From S5-327 sp965200975 (GTDB lineage: Bacteria > Chloroflexota > Dehalococcoidia > Lucifugimonadales > Australimonadaceae), in NCBI GenBank assembly GCA_965200975.1, contig OZ241740.1, positions 1,736,001 through 1,800,000 on the forward strand: a DNA stretch of 64,000 nt. Reading direction: 5' to 3'. The notes below the pieces were generated by a model, which saw only the letters and a list, made by a program, of their open reading frames with translations, searched no databases and was not told the DNA's origin. Positions 42,208 to 51,255 of this stretch are shown one piece after another. Position 1 is the stretch's first letter, and every line of letters begins with the position of its first letter. The position numbers and the translations under genes were made by a program.

Positions 42208-43437
42208 ATGGCCTACACGGTCGCGCTGCGCTGCAAGGAATGTTCCCGCGAATACCCGATCAGCGCCTTCAACGTCTGCGATTTCTGCTTTGGCCCGCTC
42301 GAAGTCGTCTACGACCTCGACGTCATCGCCGAACGCGTCAGCCGTGAACGCATTATGTCCGGCCCGCGCAGCCTCTGGCGCTACGCCGACTTCCTCCCCG
42401 CCGACTATAACCCGGCAGTCGACATCAACGCCGGCTTCACCCCCCTCATCCGCTCCCGCAGGCTCGCCGAGCGCCTCGGCCTCAAAGAGCTGTGGATCAA
42501 GAACGACAGCGTCAACCCCTCTTACTCGTTCAAGGATCGCGTCGTCGCCGTAGCGTCGGCCATGGCCCTGCAGCTCGGGTTCGACACCATCGCCTGCGCA
42601 TCGACCGGCAACCTCGCCTGCTCTGTGGCCGCCCACGCCGCGCGCGCGGGCCTGCAAGCGTACGTCTTCATCCCGTCCGACCTCGAACGGGGCAAGGTGC
42701 TGGGCGCCGCCATCTACAACCCTACGATGGTCGCCATCGACGGCAGCTACGATATTGTGAACAAGCTCTGCAGCGAGCTGGCCGACCAGTACAGGTGGGC
42801 GTTCGTCAACATCAACGTTCGCCCCTTCTACGCCGACGGCAGCAAGACGCTCGGCTACGAGGTCGCCGAGCAGCTCGGATGGCAGGCCCCGCGCCACGCC
42901 GTCGCCCCCTCAGCCTCGGGCGCGATGTTCACCAAGATTCACCAGGGACTTAAGGAGTTCGAGCGCGTGGGGCTCATCGGCCCGGTAGAGACGCGAATGC
43001 ACTGCGCCCAGGCGCGCGGATGCTCGCCTATCGCCTCCGCCTACGAAAAAGGAAGCCTCACCATCGAGCCTGTCAGGCCCAACACCATCGCCAAGTCGCT
43101 CGCCATCGGAAACCCCGCCGACGGCTACTACGCCCTCAAGACCATCGAAGCCTCCGGCGGCTCCGCCGTCATCGCCGAGGAGGACGAAGTCGCCGAGGGC
43201 ATCAAGCTCCTCGCCGAGACCGAAGGCATCTTCACCGAAGGCGCCGGAGGCGTCGCCATCGCCGGACTCAAACGCCTCGTCGAGCGCGGCGAGATACAGC
43301 CCGACGAGTCAACCGTCGTCTACATCACCGGCAACGGGCTCAAGACGACCGAGATCGTCGCCGACGTCGTCAACCCCATCCGCATCGCCCCCACCGTCTC
43401 CGCCTTCGACGAGGCCATCATGAGCGTAAGGGCCTGA
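42208..43437 (+). CDS. thrC: Threonine synthase
   Basis: 409-aa PLP enzyme converting O-phosphohomoserine to threonine. An N-terminal zinc-ribbon-like segment (CKECSREYPISAFNVCDFC) precedes the PLP Lys in PSYSFKDRVV and the GNLACSVAAHA phosphate loop; the glycine-rich ASTGN is intact. An alternative is a related beta-replacing enzyme in sulfur assimilation, since the next two genes encode NIL and MoaD-like proteins. The Shine-Dalgarno is GGGGG, 6 bases before the ATG. Confidence 0.9.
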   Translation: MAYTVALRCKECSREYPISAFNVCDFCFGPLEVVYDLDVIAERVSRERIMSGPRSLWRYADFLPADYNPAVDINAGFTPLIRSRRLAERLGLKELWIKNDSVNPSYSFKDRVVAVASAMALQLGFDTIACASTGNLACSVAAHAARAGLQAYVFIPSDLERGKVLGAAIYNPTMVAIDGSYDIVNKLCSELADQYRWAFVNINVRPFYADGSKTLGYEVAEQLGWQAPRHAVAPSASGAMFTKIHQGLKEFERVGLIGPVETRMHCAQARGCSPIASAYEKGSLTIEPVRPNTIAKSLAIGNPADGYYALKTIEASGGSAVIAEEDEVAEGIKLLAETEGIFTEGAGGVAIAGLKRLVERGEIQPDESTVVYITGNGLKTTEIVADVVNPIRIAPTVSAFDEAIMSVRA

Positions 43438-43442
43438 CGGCT

Positions 43443-43688
43443 ATGGCGGCGATGCAGCGCGTGCGGTTCACCTTCCACGGCAAGCTCATCAAAGAGCCGA
43501 TCATCTACCGCATGGGCCGCGACTTCAGCGTCGTCACCAACATTCGCCGCGCCGACGTTCAGGAGAGCATCGGGTGGGTGATCCTCGAAGTCGAGGGCGA
43601 AATCGAAGAGATAGAGCGCAGCCTCGAATGGGTGCGCTCCCTGGGCGTCCGGGTCGACCCCGCGCTGGGCGACCTGGTCGAACCGTAA
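43443..43688 (+). CDS. NIL domain protein
   Basis: 81 aa, starting 5 bases after thrC. RFTFHGKLIKEPIIYRMGRD, VVTNIRRADVQESIGWVILE and GVRVDP form one NIL domain, a ferredoxin-like small-ligand fold found at the end of methionine transporter ATPases and in stand-alone form next to sulfur-assimilation genes. Here it probably takes part in sulfur transfer with the MoaD-like protein. ATG 43443 or 43452 may be used. Confidence 0.85.
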   Translation: MAAMQRVRFTFHGKLIKEPIIYRMGRDFSVVTNIRRADVQESIGWVILEVEGEIEEIERSLEWVRSLGVRVDPALGDLVEP

Positions 43689-43710
43689 CTTTCCGGAGGA
43701 CACAATCAGC

Positions 43711-43989
43711 ATGAGCGTAATGGTGCGCATCCCCGGCCCCCTGCGGCGCATGACCGACGGCGCCGACAAGGTGGAGGTCGACGCCGACGACCTCAGCAGC
43801 CTCATCGCAGCCCTCGAAGACCAGTACCCCGGCATGCGGGAGCGGCTGCTCGACGAGAACGGCGAGGTCCGCTATTTCGTCAACCTCTACCTCAACAACG
43901 AGGACGTCCGGTTCCTCGGCGGGCTTGCCGCCGCCGTGAAGTCCGGCGACGAAGTCAGCATCGTCCCCGCCGTCGCCGGCGGCGCCTAA
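43711..43989 (+). CDS. MoaD/ThiS-family sulfur carrier ending GGA
   Basis: 92-aa ubiquitin-like protein (VMVRIPGPLRRMTDGADKVE, YFVNLYLNNEDVRFLGGL, GDEVSIVPAVAGGA). MoaD-type carriers must end in Gly-Gly to be thiocarboxylated; here one extra Ala follows, so the tail may need trimming by a JAMM-type protease, as in other sulfur carriers with a masked end. The operon with thrC and NIL suggests sulfur transfer for homocysteine or cysteine rather than molybdopterin. A GGAGG lies before the ATG. Confidence 0.85.
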   Translation: MSVMVRIPGPLRRMTDGADKVEVDADDLSSLIAALEDQYPGMRERLLDENGEVRYFVNLYLNNEDVRFLGGLAAAVKSGDEVSIVPAVAGGA

Positions 43990-44042
43990 CCAGCGCCCTT
44001 CCCTCCCGCCCGCACTGCGGAGGGAGGGCTGCGGAGACGGCC

Positions 44043-44756
44043 ATGACGCAACCGCCTCCCAACGACGATTTCGGCGACCTCTACACCGAACGCGAGCTCG
44101 CCGAAATCGACGAGCTCAACCGCATGAGCGACTCCCAGCAGTCGTTCCTGCAGAGCCGCTGGTGGAAGCGTCTCGCCATCGCCTTCGCCCTCGTCATCGC
44201 TCTCTCTCTCCTCCTCCCGATACTCGCCTCCCTGCGCGGAGGAGGCGGCGACGCCCCCCAGCCGCCCCCAAGCGGCCTGGCCGTCCCCGACTTCGAACTG
44301 CAGAACGCCCACGGCGGGACCGTCCGCCTCTCGGAGGAGCACGCCGCCAACTCCGCTGTCGTCATCGTCTTCTACCGCGGCTGGTTCTGAGGAATCTGCC
44401 GCAGCCAGCTCGTCGAGCTGGAGCAAGCCTACCCCCAGATCCGCGCGCTCGGCGCCGAGCTCCTCGCCATCAGCACCGACACCATTGAGAACGCCCGCCT
44501 GATGCGCGACCATGCAGGCGCCTCATACCCCGTCCTCGCCGACCCCGGCGGCCAGGGCGCCGCGTCCCCCTACGGAGTCTTCAACCTTCTCGGCGACGGC
44601 GTCGCAGCCCCCGCCACCCTCATCATCGCCGACGGCCAGATCGCCGCCAGTCACTACGGGCAGGACATCGGCGAACGCACCCCCGCCGCAGCGATCATCC
44701 ACGTCCTCCGCGACATCACCGGCGTCCCGCAGCCCGCCGAGGGCGCCGCGAGTTAG
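44043..44756 (+). CDS. Peroxiredoxin-like membrane-anchored selenoprotein (TGA = Sec116)
   Basis: Read through TGA 44388-44390, the frame gives 237 aa: a cytosolic N-terminus, one transmembrane helix (about 43-62) and an AhpC/TSA-type redoxin domain. At the TGA the sequence is VVIVFYRGWF-U-GICRSQL, where relatives have FYRGxxCxxCRxQL, so TGA stands at the peroxidatic Cys. The downstream half (QIRALGAELLAISTDT, YPVLADPGGQGA) keeps the fold. A hairpin CCAGCTC-GTC-GAGCTGG (44405-44421) sits 14 bases after TGA with a G at the loop start, as bacterial SECIS elements need. No sel genes are in the window. Confidence 0.82.
44391..44421 (+). promoter_or_regulatory. SECIS-like hairpin after the in-frame TGA
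   Basis: A perfect 7-bp stem 44405-44411 with 44415-44421 and a GTC loop, about 22 bases from the TGA to the loop. Spacing and loop G agree with bacterial SECIS elements; it overlaps the codons RSQLVELE, so part of it would be coded anyway. Confidence 0.6.
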
Positions 44757-44820
44757 GGATGGGGGGCCTGACCAACTTCCCCCTGAGGATCACAGAAGCC
44801 TGGGAGAGTCTGGAAAGCCA

Positions 44821-44849
44821 TCAGGGGGGCTGGGGGAGCGAACCCGAGC
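44821..44849 (+). repeat. Partial copy of the dispersed hairpin repeat
   Basis: TCAGGGGGGCTGGGGGAGCG followed by AACCCGAGC matches the left part and loop of the repeat at 11761, but the right arm is eroded. The gap 44757-44997 shows nothing else that I can support. Confidence 0.45.
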
Positions 44850-44997
44850 AAGCTAGCACGCGCGCCCATGAACCTGAACGGCGTAACTGGGATAGACCCT
44901 ACAAGTTCCGGCGCGAGGGACAGGAGGGGGTAGCGGAGTAAGGCGGTCACCCTGATAAAGTCGGACGCAGAGATCAAAAGTAGGGAGCCGCACGCTA

Positions 44998-46464
44998 ATG
45001 ATGGAGCATCTGATTACCGGAAAGCCGCGCTGGCAGCCTGCGAGGGAGGCAGCCGAGCGACTGCGGGAGATGCCGCGCAGCCAAGCCGAGGCTAATGTTC
45101 AGCATCACCTGAGGTCGATGCTGAATGCTCTATTCCCAAAACTGCCCGCATCGGAGCTAGAGTCGGAGAAGGAATCTGGTGCAGGGCCTATCGATGTCTA
45201 TTGCCGCAATGTGGTGTTTGAGACCAAGCGCCAGGGTAAGCTGGATGCCCGCCGTAAGCCAGACGGCTCCATCGAAACCCCTGAAGAACAAGCTGTCCGT
45301 TACCTCGATGCGCTTACAGTCCAGCCGAACCTGTTTACCAAGCATGACATCGGCTGGCGCGCTTGCGTTACCGATGGTAAGGAGTGGAGTTTCTATGACT
45401 ATGACCCCAGTGAGCCGAAGGGCGAACGGCTAGCTGCTGTGAAGCAGTTGAACTTGGTCAGTTCGTCGGACGATGACGACTTGGTTGGGTACCTGTACTC
45501 ATTCGTTGACCGGAGCGTCAAACTGGCCCCGCCTACGGATGATGAGGGTTGGGCCAAGGGCCAGGCGCGAGCCTTTGTTGACCTTGCCGTCGATGTAGAG
45601 CACTCACCCGCCTATGACGTGAAACGCAGATTATGGAGGGACCTGCTCCGAGGCGCGTTCATCATCCCGCCGGGAGAAGGCACTCTTGAAGAGCTAGACC
45701 TGTTTGCTCGACATACAACGCTTGTGGTGATGGCACGGGCCGTAGCAGACACCATCTTGCCGCCGACGGGGCAGTCCGCAAGGCACTACAGCGAGTTGAC
45801 CGATGGGTTCGCTGCTTGGCTCCTGGATGCCGCCGGTGAGCGTGGCATAACGCACTTGGACGCTCTTATTGATGAGATTGGCCGCTACGACTGGCAGGCT
45901 AGCGAGCGCGATACGCTGAAAGACCTCTATCACTCCATTATCCCTCGCAGCATCCGTCATGATTTCGGCGAGTATTACACCCCCGACTGGCTAGCCCGCG
46001 CAGTCTGCGAAGCGGTGATGGATAAGAAATGGCGCACACGAGTCATCGAAGATGCGATTGCAGATCCCAGCAGAGGAGCGGCAGTGCTTGACCCCGCCTG
46101 CGGGTCTGGGACATTCCTGTATCACGCCACTCAACTGCTGCTTGAGGAGGCTGTAGAGCACCCTCAACTCGCCGATAACCCTGAAGCTCAAGTAGACATA
46201 GTTAATGGGCTGGTCGCAGGGATAGACCTTCATCCCGTTGCGGTCGAGTTGGCGAAAACCACGACAGTCTGCAATGGGGCACTCGTCAAAGCTCCACTTT
46301 GCGCTTGTGGGACGATGTGGCAGCGATACCTACCGATGACCCCGATAGGCCCTTTGAGTTCCCGCGCACGGTGCTTCTCTCTCCAAGATTCCCGTCAGTC
46401 ATCGAAACGGTATTCGAGCACGCTCAACGTAACCAGCATGCAAATAGCGAGAATGAACTACTAG
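44998..46464 (+). CDS. Type IIG-like restriction-methylase, N-terminal part (frameshifted)
   Basis: The coding part up to about residue 425 is real. A nuclease-like N-terminus (GAGPIDVYCRNVVFETKRQG, a D...ExK pattern), a helical domain, DFGEYYTPDWLARAV and the SAM motif AVLDPACGSGTFLYHA are followed by GIDLHPVAVELAKT. The frame then leaves the homologous track near 46265-46300; the tail ending IARMNY is out-of-frame sequence. GC is lower than in the neighbours. The second half is in another frame from 46299. One indel splits a protein of about 1010 aa. Confidence 0.8.
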   Translation: MMEHLITGKPRWQPAREAAERLREMPRSQAEANVQHHLRSMLNALFPKLPASELESEKESGAGPIDVYCRNVVFETKRQGKLDARRKPDGSIETPEEQAVRYLDALTVQPNLFTKHDIGWRACVTDGKEWSFYDYDPSEPKGERLAAVKQLNLVSSSDDDDLVGYLYSFVDRSVKLAPPTDDEGWAKGQARAFVDLAVDVEHSPAYDVKRRLWRDLLRGAFIIPPGEGTLEELDLFARHTTLVVMARAVADTILPPTGQSARHYSELTDGFAAWLLDAAGERGITHLDALIDEIGRYDWQASERDTLKDLYHSIIPRSIRHDFGEYYTPDWLARAVCEAVMDKKWRTRVIEDAIADPSRGAAVLDPACGSGTFLYHATQLLLEEAVEHPQLADNPEAQVDIVNGLVAGIDLHPVAVELAKTTTVCNGALVKAPLCACGTMWQRYLPMTPIGPLSSRARCFSLQDSRQSSKRYSSTLNVTSMQIARMNY

Positions 46465-48029
46465 AAGCGGTGAGCCTACCGACAAAGCTAGATGAGAAGA
46501 AGCTACTAGATTTCTACAGACGCATTCTCCAGTACGTGCGGGACAAGCGCAATCACGTCTGGCATTGGTACATCACGAACTTAGTAGAACCGCTGCGTCT
46601 ATCAAGCAACCCGGCGCAACGCCTCGTTGGGAATCCTCCGTGGGTAGTGTACAACACCATGGCGAAGGACAGACAAGATGAATTCCGGCAGCACGCCCAA
46701 GCCCGCAAGCTGTGGGCGACCGCTAAGCTCGCTACGCAGAACGACATCGCTGCAACCTTCGTAGCCACCTGCGTGGACTTCTATCTGCAAGCAGGAGGCA
46801 AGTTCGGTTTCGTGCTGCCGTATGCCGCTCTGCGCGCCCGTCAATGGGCTCCTTTCCGTTCTGGCAAGTGGGGGCTGCCTGAGAGCGAAGGCCGCGAGCC
46901 ATCGTTCGCCGACCTTAGCCAGAAGGCTTGGAACCTTGCCGCGGTCAACGCACCTCCCTTCCGGGGGCAGGCGAGCTCGTGCGTGGTATTTGGCACGAAA
47001 AAGAGGCGATCCGGCAAGGGTAAACCTACTCAGGCAGTGCCCTTGTCAGGGATTCTCGCCGCCTCAAATGCAGAGCCAGTGAACACGCGCATGTCATGGG
47101 ACGTAGTTCGCAAACGATTAGTCTTCACTCAAGAGAAAAGTAAAATCACCGCCCCTAGCGAAGCCTATGCCAAGGCGTTCCGCAATGGAGCCACACTCTT
47201 CCCTCAGCCATTGGTAGTGTTTGAGTCGCCGAGGTCTCAAGCCCTAGGCAAGGTCTGGTTCACCACGAACAAAGGCAAAGAAACTTGGCGAGGACTTGAG
47301 CGCGACGGGCAGGTAGAGAGTCGGTTTGTGAAACCAGCCTTGTTCTCGCGCCAGTTGATTCCCTTTGGCACAACTGGCCAATCACATGTGATTGCGCCCT
47401 TCGCACAGGATGGCCGCAGCCTAGGTCGCACCCTGCCTCCCGGCGATGCAGCAGCACTGTTCCGGCTGTACTGGGACAAGGCGAACTACGATTGGCGTAC
47501 AAAGAGCGGCCCTCGGCCCCCGCTAACTCTGCTTGACCAAGTTGACTACCAAGGAAAGCTTGCCTCTCAATTGAAAGATAGGCATAGCCATAAGGTGGTG
47601 TTCTCTAAATCAGGCACTTGGCTAACAGCAAGTGTGGTTACGCGCTCAATTCTTGCTGACGGGACGTTGTACTGGTACGCATCCTCAAGCCGAGACGAAC
47701 TGCATTACCTAGCGGCACTGTTCAATGCCAAATCTCTGGCAGAGTTCTTCAAGGTGCATGGCCGAGCATCAGACAGAGACTTCCATACTGGCCCTGTCCG
47801 TAATCTACCCATCCCAAAGTTCGATGCCAGCAACGAGCATCACGCCAACCTTGCGGCGCAGTCAGATGCGGCCCACCGGCGGGTGGCGAAACTTGTGAAG
47901 GAGCAGGCGGCCAAGAGTAGTACGACTACTCGCAAGACCGTGATGGAGGACAAGGCGATGGAGCGTATCCTCAAGTCCATCGACCAGTCAGTGCGAGCCA
48001 TACTCCCAGACTACTGCTCATCGGCCTAG
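46299..48029 (+). CDS. Type IIG-like restriction-methylase, C-terminal part (frameshifted)
   Basis: 576 aa that begin inside the gene (TTG 46299 is probably not a real start) with LRLWDDVAAIPTDDPDRPFE. The catalytic motif LVGNPPWVVYNTM is near residue 110, then FGFVLPYAALRARQW, and the C-terminal target recognition region ends with a positively charged helix (RRVAKLVKEQAAKS). Together with the preceding ORF it makes a single protein carrying nuclease, methylase and specificity. Broken either in the genome or by a sequence error. Confidence 0.8.
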   Translation: MRLWDDVAAIPTDDPDRPFEFPRTVLLSPRFPSVIETVFEHAQRNQHANSENELLEAVSLPTKLDEKKLLDFYRRILQYVRDKRNHVWHWYITNLVEPLRLSSNPAQRLVGNPPWVVYNTMAKDRQDEFRQHAQARKLWATAKLATQNDIAATFVATCVDFYLQAGGKFGFVLPYAALRARQWAPFRSGKWGLPESEGREPSFADLSQKAWNLAAVNAPPFRGQASSCVVFGTKKRRSGKGKPTQAVPLSGILAASNAEPVNTRMSWDVVRKRLVFTQEKSKITAPSEAYAKAFRNGATLFPQPLVVFESPRSQALGKVWFTTNKGKETWRGLERDGQVESRFVKPALFSRQLIPFGTTGQSHVIAPFAQDGRSLGRTLPPGDAAALFRLYWDKANYDWRTKSGPRPPLTLLDQVDYQGKLASQLKDRHSHKVVFSKSGTWLTASVVTRSILADGTLYWYASSSRDELHYLAALFNAKSLAEFFKVHGRASDRDFHTGPVRNLPIPKFDASNEHHANLAAQSDAAHRRVAKLVKEQAAKSSTTTRKTVMEDKAMERILKSIDQSVRAILPDYCSSA

Positions 48030-48058
48030 CAGCGCATGCTCCCACGCTCCTTCTCTTA

Positions 48059-48087
48059 TTTTGCATCAGAATCGGCATTTTGCATCA
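48059..48087 (+). repeat. Paired TTTTGCATCA direct repeat
   Basis: TTTTGCATCA occurs at 48059-48068 and 48078-48087, 19 bases apart, in AT-richer DNA just after the restriction gene. It may be a protein-binding pair or an edge of the transferred segment. Confidence 0.35.
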
Positions 48088-48113
48088 AAGCCATGGGCAC
48101 CTTGACAATCCCA

Positions 48114-48140
48114 ATTCCGCCCCCGGAATAACAGCTTTTT
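48114..48140 (+). terminator. Candidate terminator after the restriction gene
   Basis: ATTCCG-CCCC-CGGAAT (48114-48129) followed by AACAGC and five T (48136-48140). The stem is short and the T-run is set back by 6 bases, so efficiency is doubtful. It lies between convergent genes and could also slow the aro operon. Confidence 0.35.
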
Positions 48141-48149
48141 ACCGCCCCC

Positions 48150-49808
48150 CTACCCCGACCGCAACTCCCGGACTACGCCCTCGACAACCTCCGGGGGGAC
48201 GCCGCGGTGGACGGCGGATTGGCCAGGGGCGTGCAGGAATATCCACGAGAGTTGGCCGGCGGCAGCCTTCTTGTCGCGGGACATTGCGTCGAGCACGGCC
48301 TCCGGGGCGACGCCCTCGTAGCTCGACGGCAGGCCGAAGCGCGCAAGGAGCGACGCCTGGCGCTCGACGAGCTCCGGCGGCGTTACGCCCGCTAGCATGC
48401 CGAGCCGAGCCGCGCCGGTCATGCCGATCGCCACGCACTCGCCGTGCAGGTACGCGTCGTAGCCCGCAGCCGCCTCGACGCCGTGGCCTATGGTGTGGCC
48501 GTAGTTGAGCAGCTGGCGCCGCCCGCTCGTCTCCCGCTCGTCCTCCGAGACGATGCGCGCCTTCACCGCGGCGTTGCGCGCAACCACGGCGGTGGCCAGC
48601 TCCGGGTCGAGCGCGAGCAGCGCCTCCGCGTGCTCCTCGTACGTGTCGATGAGCGGCGCGTCGAGCGCAAGCCCGTGCTTGATCGCCTCGGCCCAGCCCT
48701 CCCGCAGCGCGCGCTCCGGCAGCGTCCGCAGCGCCGAAACGTCCGCCAGCACCATCGACGGATGATGAAAGGCGCCCACCATATTCTTGGCGACGGGCAG
48801 GTCTACCCCCGTCTTGCCGCCGATGCCCGAGTCGACCATCGCCGTCAGCGATGTCGGCGCCTGCACGAGCCGCACGCCCCGCAGGTAGGTGGCCGCGACG
48901 TAGCCCGCAAGGTCGCCGACAACGCCGCCGCCGACCGCGATGAGGGCGTCACGCCGCTCGGCGCGATGCCGCGCCAGCCACTCGTACAGCGCTCCCGCCG
49001 TCGCAAGGCTCTTGCTCGACTCCCCGGCGGGGAAGGTGAACAGCCCCATCTCGACGCCTGCGCGGTGGAGCGACCGCTGCGCCGCGCGTCCGTACGGATG
49101 CACGACGTGACTGTCGCAGATGATGAAGGCGCGCCCGGAGAACCCGGTCTCCGTAAGCCGCCGCCCCAGCTGCTCCTCCAGCGTCTCCCATCCCACGAAC
49201 ACCGGGTACGCGCCGGAGTCGACCGTCACGGTCGCGGCAAGCTCCGGGTCGGAGCTCCAGCCTGCGGAGGCGCCGAGCTTGCGCCACGCCCGCGCCGCTT
49301 CGTGCGCCGCCTGCTCGACGCCCAGCGCGTCGGTCGCGATCGTCCAGTGGGCGAGCGCGTACGCCCACTGGCGCTCCCGCTTGAGCGACTCGATGCGCCG
49401 CAGCGGGTCGTCGGAGCGCAGCATCGGACGCGCCATCGCCTCGGCGCCGTCGCGCTCGGCAATGTTCGAGAGCCGCGCAAATATCGTCTCGGGCCGCGCC
49501 TCGAGGGCCACGACGAACCCTGAACCCAGCATCGCGTCTCTGGACGCGTCGAGCATCGCCGCGCCCGCGCCGGTCGAGACGACGATACGCTCGCGCCGCG
49601 CAAGCTCGGCTATCGCCGCGCGCTCCATCTCGCGGAAGGCCGCCTCGCCGTCGTCGCCGAAGATGCGCTCGACGGGCTTACCGGCGCGCTGCACGATGAG
49701 CTCGTCAGCGTCGGCGAATTCCCACCCCAGCAGCCGGGCGAGGCTCCGCCCCACGGCGCTCTTGCCCGCCCCCGAAAAGCCGATGAGAAAGATGCGGTTG
49801 CCGCTCAT
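48150..49808 (-). CDS. aroKB: Shikimate kinase-3-dehydroquinate synthase fusion
   Basis: 552 aa. Residues 1-175 are shikimate kinase (IFLIGFSGAGKSAVGRSLA with Walker A; DADELIVQRAGKPV). Residues 190-552 are dehydroquinate synthase (VGGGVVGDLAGYVAATYLRG, PTSLTAMVDSGIGGKTGVD, and the metal-binding HGECVAIGM). The two steps are not consecutive in the shikimate pathway; fusions like this occur in several bacterial groups. It lies 16 bases after aroC and is co-transcribed with it. Confidence 0.95.
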   Translation of the reverse strand: MSGNRIFLIGFSGAGKSAVGRSLARLLGWEFADADELIVQRAGKPVERIFGDDGEAAFREMERAAIAELARRERIVVSTGAGAAMLDASRDAMLGSGFVVALEARPETIFARLSNIAERDGAEAMARPMLRSDDPLRRIESLKRERQWAYALAHWTIATDALGVEQAAHEAARAWRKLGASAGWSSDPELAATVTVDSGAYPVFVGWETLEEQLGRRLTETGFSGRAFIICDSHVVHPYGRAAQRSLHRAGVEMGLFTFPAGESSKSLATAGALYEWLARHRAERRDALIAVGGGVVGDLAGYVAATYLRGVRLVQAPTSLTAMVDSGIGGKTGVDLPVAKNMVGAFHHPSMVLADVSALRTLPERALREGWAEAIKHGLALDAPLIDTYEEHAEALLALDPELATAVVARNAAVKARIVSEDERETSGRRQLLNYGHTIGHGVEAAAGYDAYLHGECVAIGMTGAARLGMLAGVTPPELVERQASLLARFGLPSSYEGVAPEAVLDAMSRDKKAAAGQLSWIFLHAPGQSAVHRGVPPEVVEGVVRELRSG

Positions 49809-49824
49809 GCGACGCGGGGCCCGC

Positions 49825-51051
49825 CTACCGGAGCGCGCCGGACGCTTCCGTGCGGGGCCCCACCGAGGCCATGTAGGAGGCGTAGTTGCGCTTCGTCTCG
49901 TCGATGTGGTCGCCGCCGAATTTCTCCATGAACGCGTCCGCCAGGGTGATCATCACCATCGCCTCGGCGATCACTCCGCACGTCGGCACGAAGGTGACGT
50001 CGCTCCGCTCGTAGTGCGCCTGGTCCAGCTCGCCCGTCGTGAGGTCGACCGAGGGCAAGGGCGACATCATCGTGGCGATAGGCTTGACCACCGCGCGGAT
50101 GACGAGCGGCTCGCCCGTCGTCATACCGCCCTCGAGCCCGCCGGCGTTGTTGGTGCGTCGGGGCCAGGGCTTCGCCCATCCGCCGCCGGCGCCGCGCTCC
50201 CACTCGTCAATCGGCTTGATGACGTCGTGCACTTTCGAGCCGCGCAAATCGGCAAGGTCGAACCCTTTGCCGACCTCGACGCCCTTTACGGCGTTGACGC
50301 TGCCGACCGAGGCCATCAGCCGGGTGCTCAGCTTCGTGTCCCACTGAATGTGGGATCCGAGGCCGATGGGCAAGCCCGTGACGATCACCTCAACCACGCC
50401 GCCGAGGCTGTCGCCGGCCGCCTTGGCGGCGTCGATCTCCGCCACCATGCGGGCGCTCGCGTCGGGGTCAGCGCACCGAACAGGAGAGTCCTCCGCCGCC
50501 GCCCAGTCGATAGGCTCCGGCGGCTCGGCCTGCACTCCGCCGATGTTCGTAACGTGGCTGTGCGCATCCACGCCGAACTCGGCGAGGAACGCGCGGCAGA
50601 CGGCGCCGACCGCCACGCGCGACGTCGATTCGCGCGCCGACGACCGCTCGAGGATGTTGCGGGCGTCGTCCTGCAGGTACTTGCTGATGCCGGGAGTGTC
50701 GGCGTGACCGGGCCGCAGGCGGCGTATCGGCGTAACGTCGCCCTCCACCGGGGCTTTCGCCATCGTATGCGTCCACGGCTTCCCGTCGGGGCCGTTGCCC
50801 GTCGAGTGGTCGCGGTTCTCGATAAGCATCGCGATCGGCGCGCCGGTCGTAGCCCCGTGACGCACGCCCGACTGCAGGACGGCGTAGTCGGTCTCGATCT
50901 GCATGCGGCCGCCGCGCCCGTAGCCCATCTGGCGGCGGGCCAGGTCTTCCCGTATCTTCGCTTCGGTGACCGCAATGCCTGCAGGCAGCCCTTCGAGCAG
51001 CGCGACGAGCCGCGGGCCATGCGACTCGCCGGCGGTGAGGAATCGGACCAA
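49825..51051 (-). CDS. aroC: Chorismate synthase
   Basis: 408-aa enzyme for the last step to chorismate, FMN-dependent. VRFLTAGESHGPRLVALLEG, MGYGRGGRMQIETDYA and the ENRDHS region are typical, as is GGMTTGEPLVIR. The start is TTG 51051, supported by AGGAGG on the minus strand at 51058-51063, 6 bases away. Confidence 0.96.
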   Translation of the reverse strand: MVRFLTAGESHGPRLVALLEGLPAGIAVTEAKIREDLARRQMGYGRGGRMQIETDYAVLQSGVRHGATTGAPIAMLIENRDHSTGNGPDGKPWTHTMAKAPVEGDVTPIRRLRPGHADTPGISKYLQDDARNILERSSARESTSRVAVGAVCRAFLAEFGVDAHSHVTNIGGVQAEPPEPIDWAAAEDSPVRCADPDASARMVAEIDAAKAAGDSLGGVVEVIVTGLPIGLGSHIQWDTKLSTRLMASVGSVNAVKGVEVGKGFDLADLRGSKVHDVIKPIDEWERGAGGGWAKPWPRRTNNAGGLEGGMTTGEPLVIRAVVKPIATMMSPLPSVDLTTGELDQAHYERSDVTFVPTCGVIAEAMVMITLADAFMEKFGGDHIDETKRNYASYMASVGPRTEASGALR

Positions 51052-51255
51052 GGCGGACCTCCTGATCGTTCCATCTTATTCTACCCATTTCCCGCGAACT
51101 GCGAGGGGCTCCGGAGCGGCAAGCAGCTGTTCAGAGCCAAGTACGCCTCCCCGCCGCCCCTCATGAACTCTGAGCAGTTGCCCCTCCCCAAACGCTGCGC
51201 CCGGTTGACCGGAGTGATAAGCTCTCACAACCTGCTCCGTAGGAGGATGCGCCCC

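Noticed and set aside
44043..44756. Pseudogene explanation for the TGA in the peroxiredoxin-like gene
   Set aside because: TGA replaces exactly the catalytic Cys, the rest is intact, and a SECIS-like hairpin follows; a random nonsense mutation would rarely fit all three.
49120..51255. Long N-terminal extension of the Rieske oxygenase frame
   Set aside because: The extension is antisense to aroKB and aroC; the real start at 51256 has AGGAGG and the family N-terminus.
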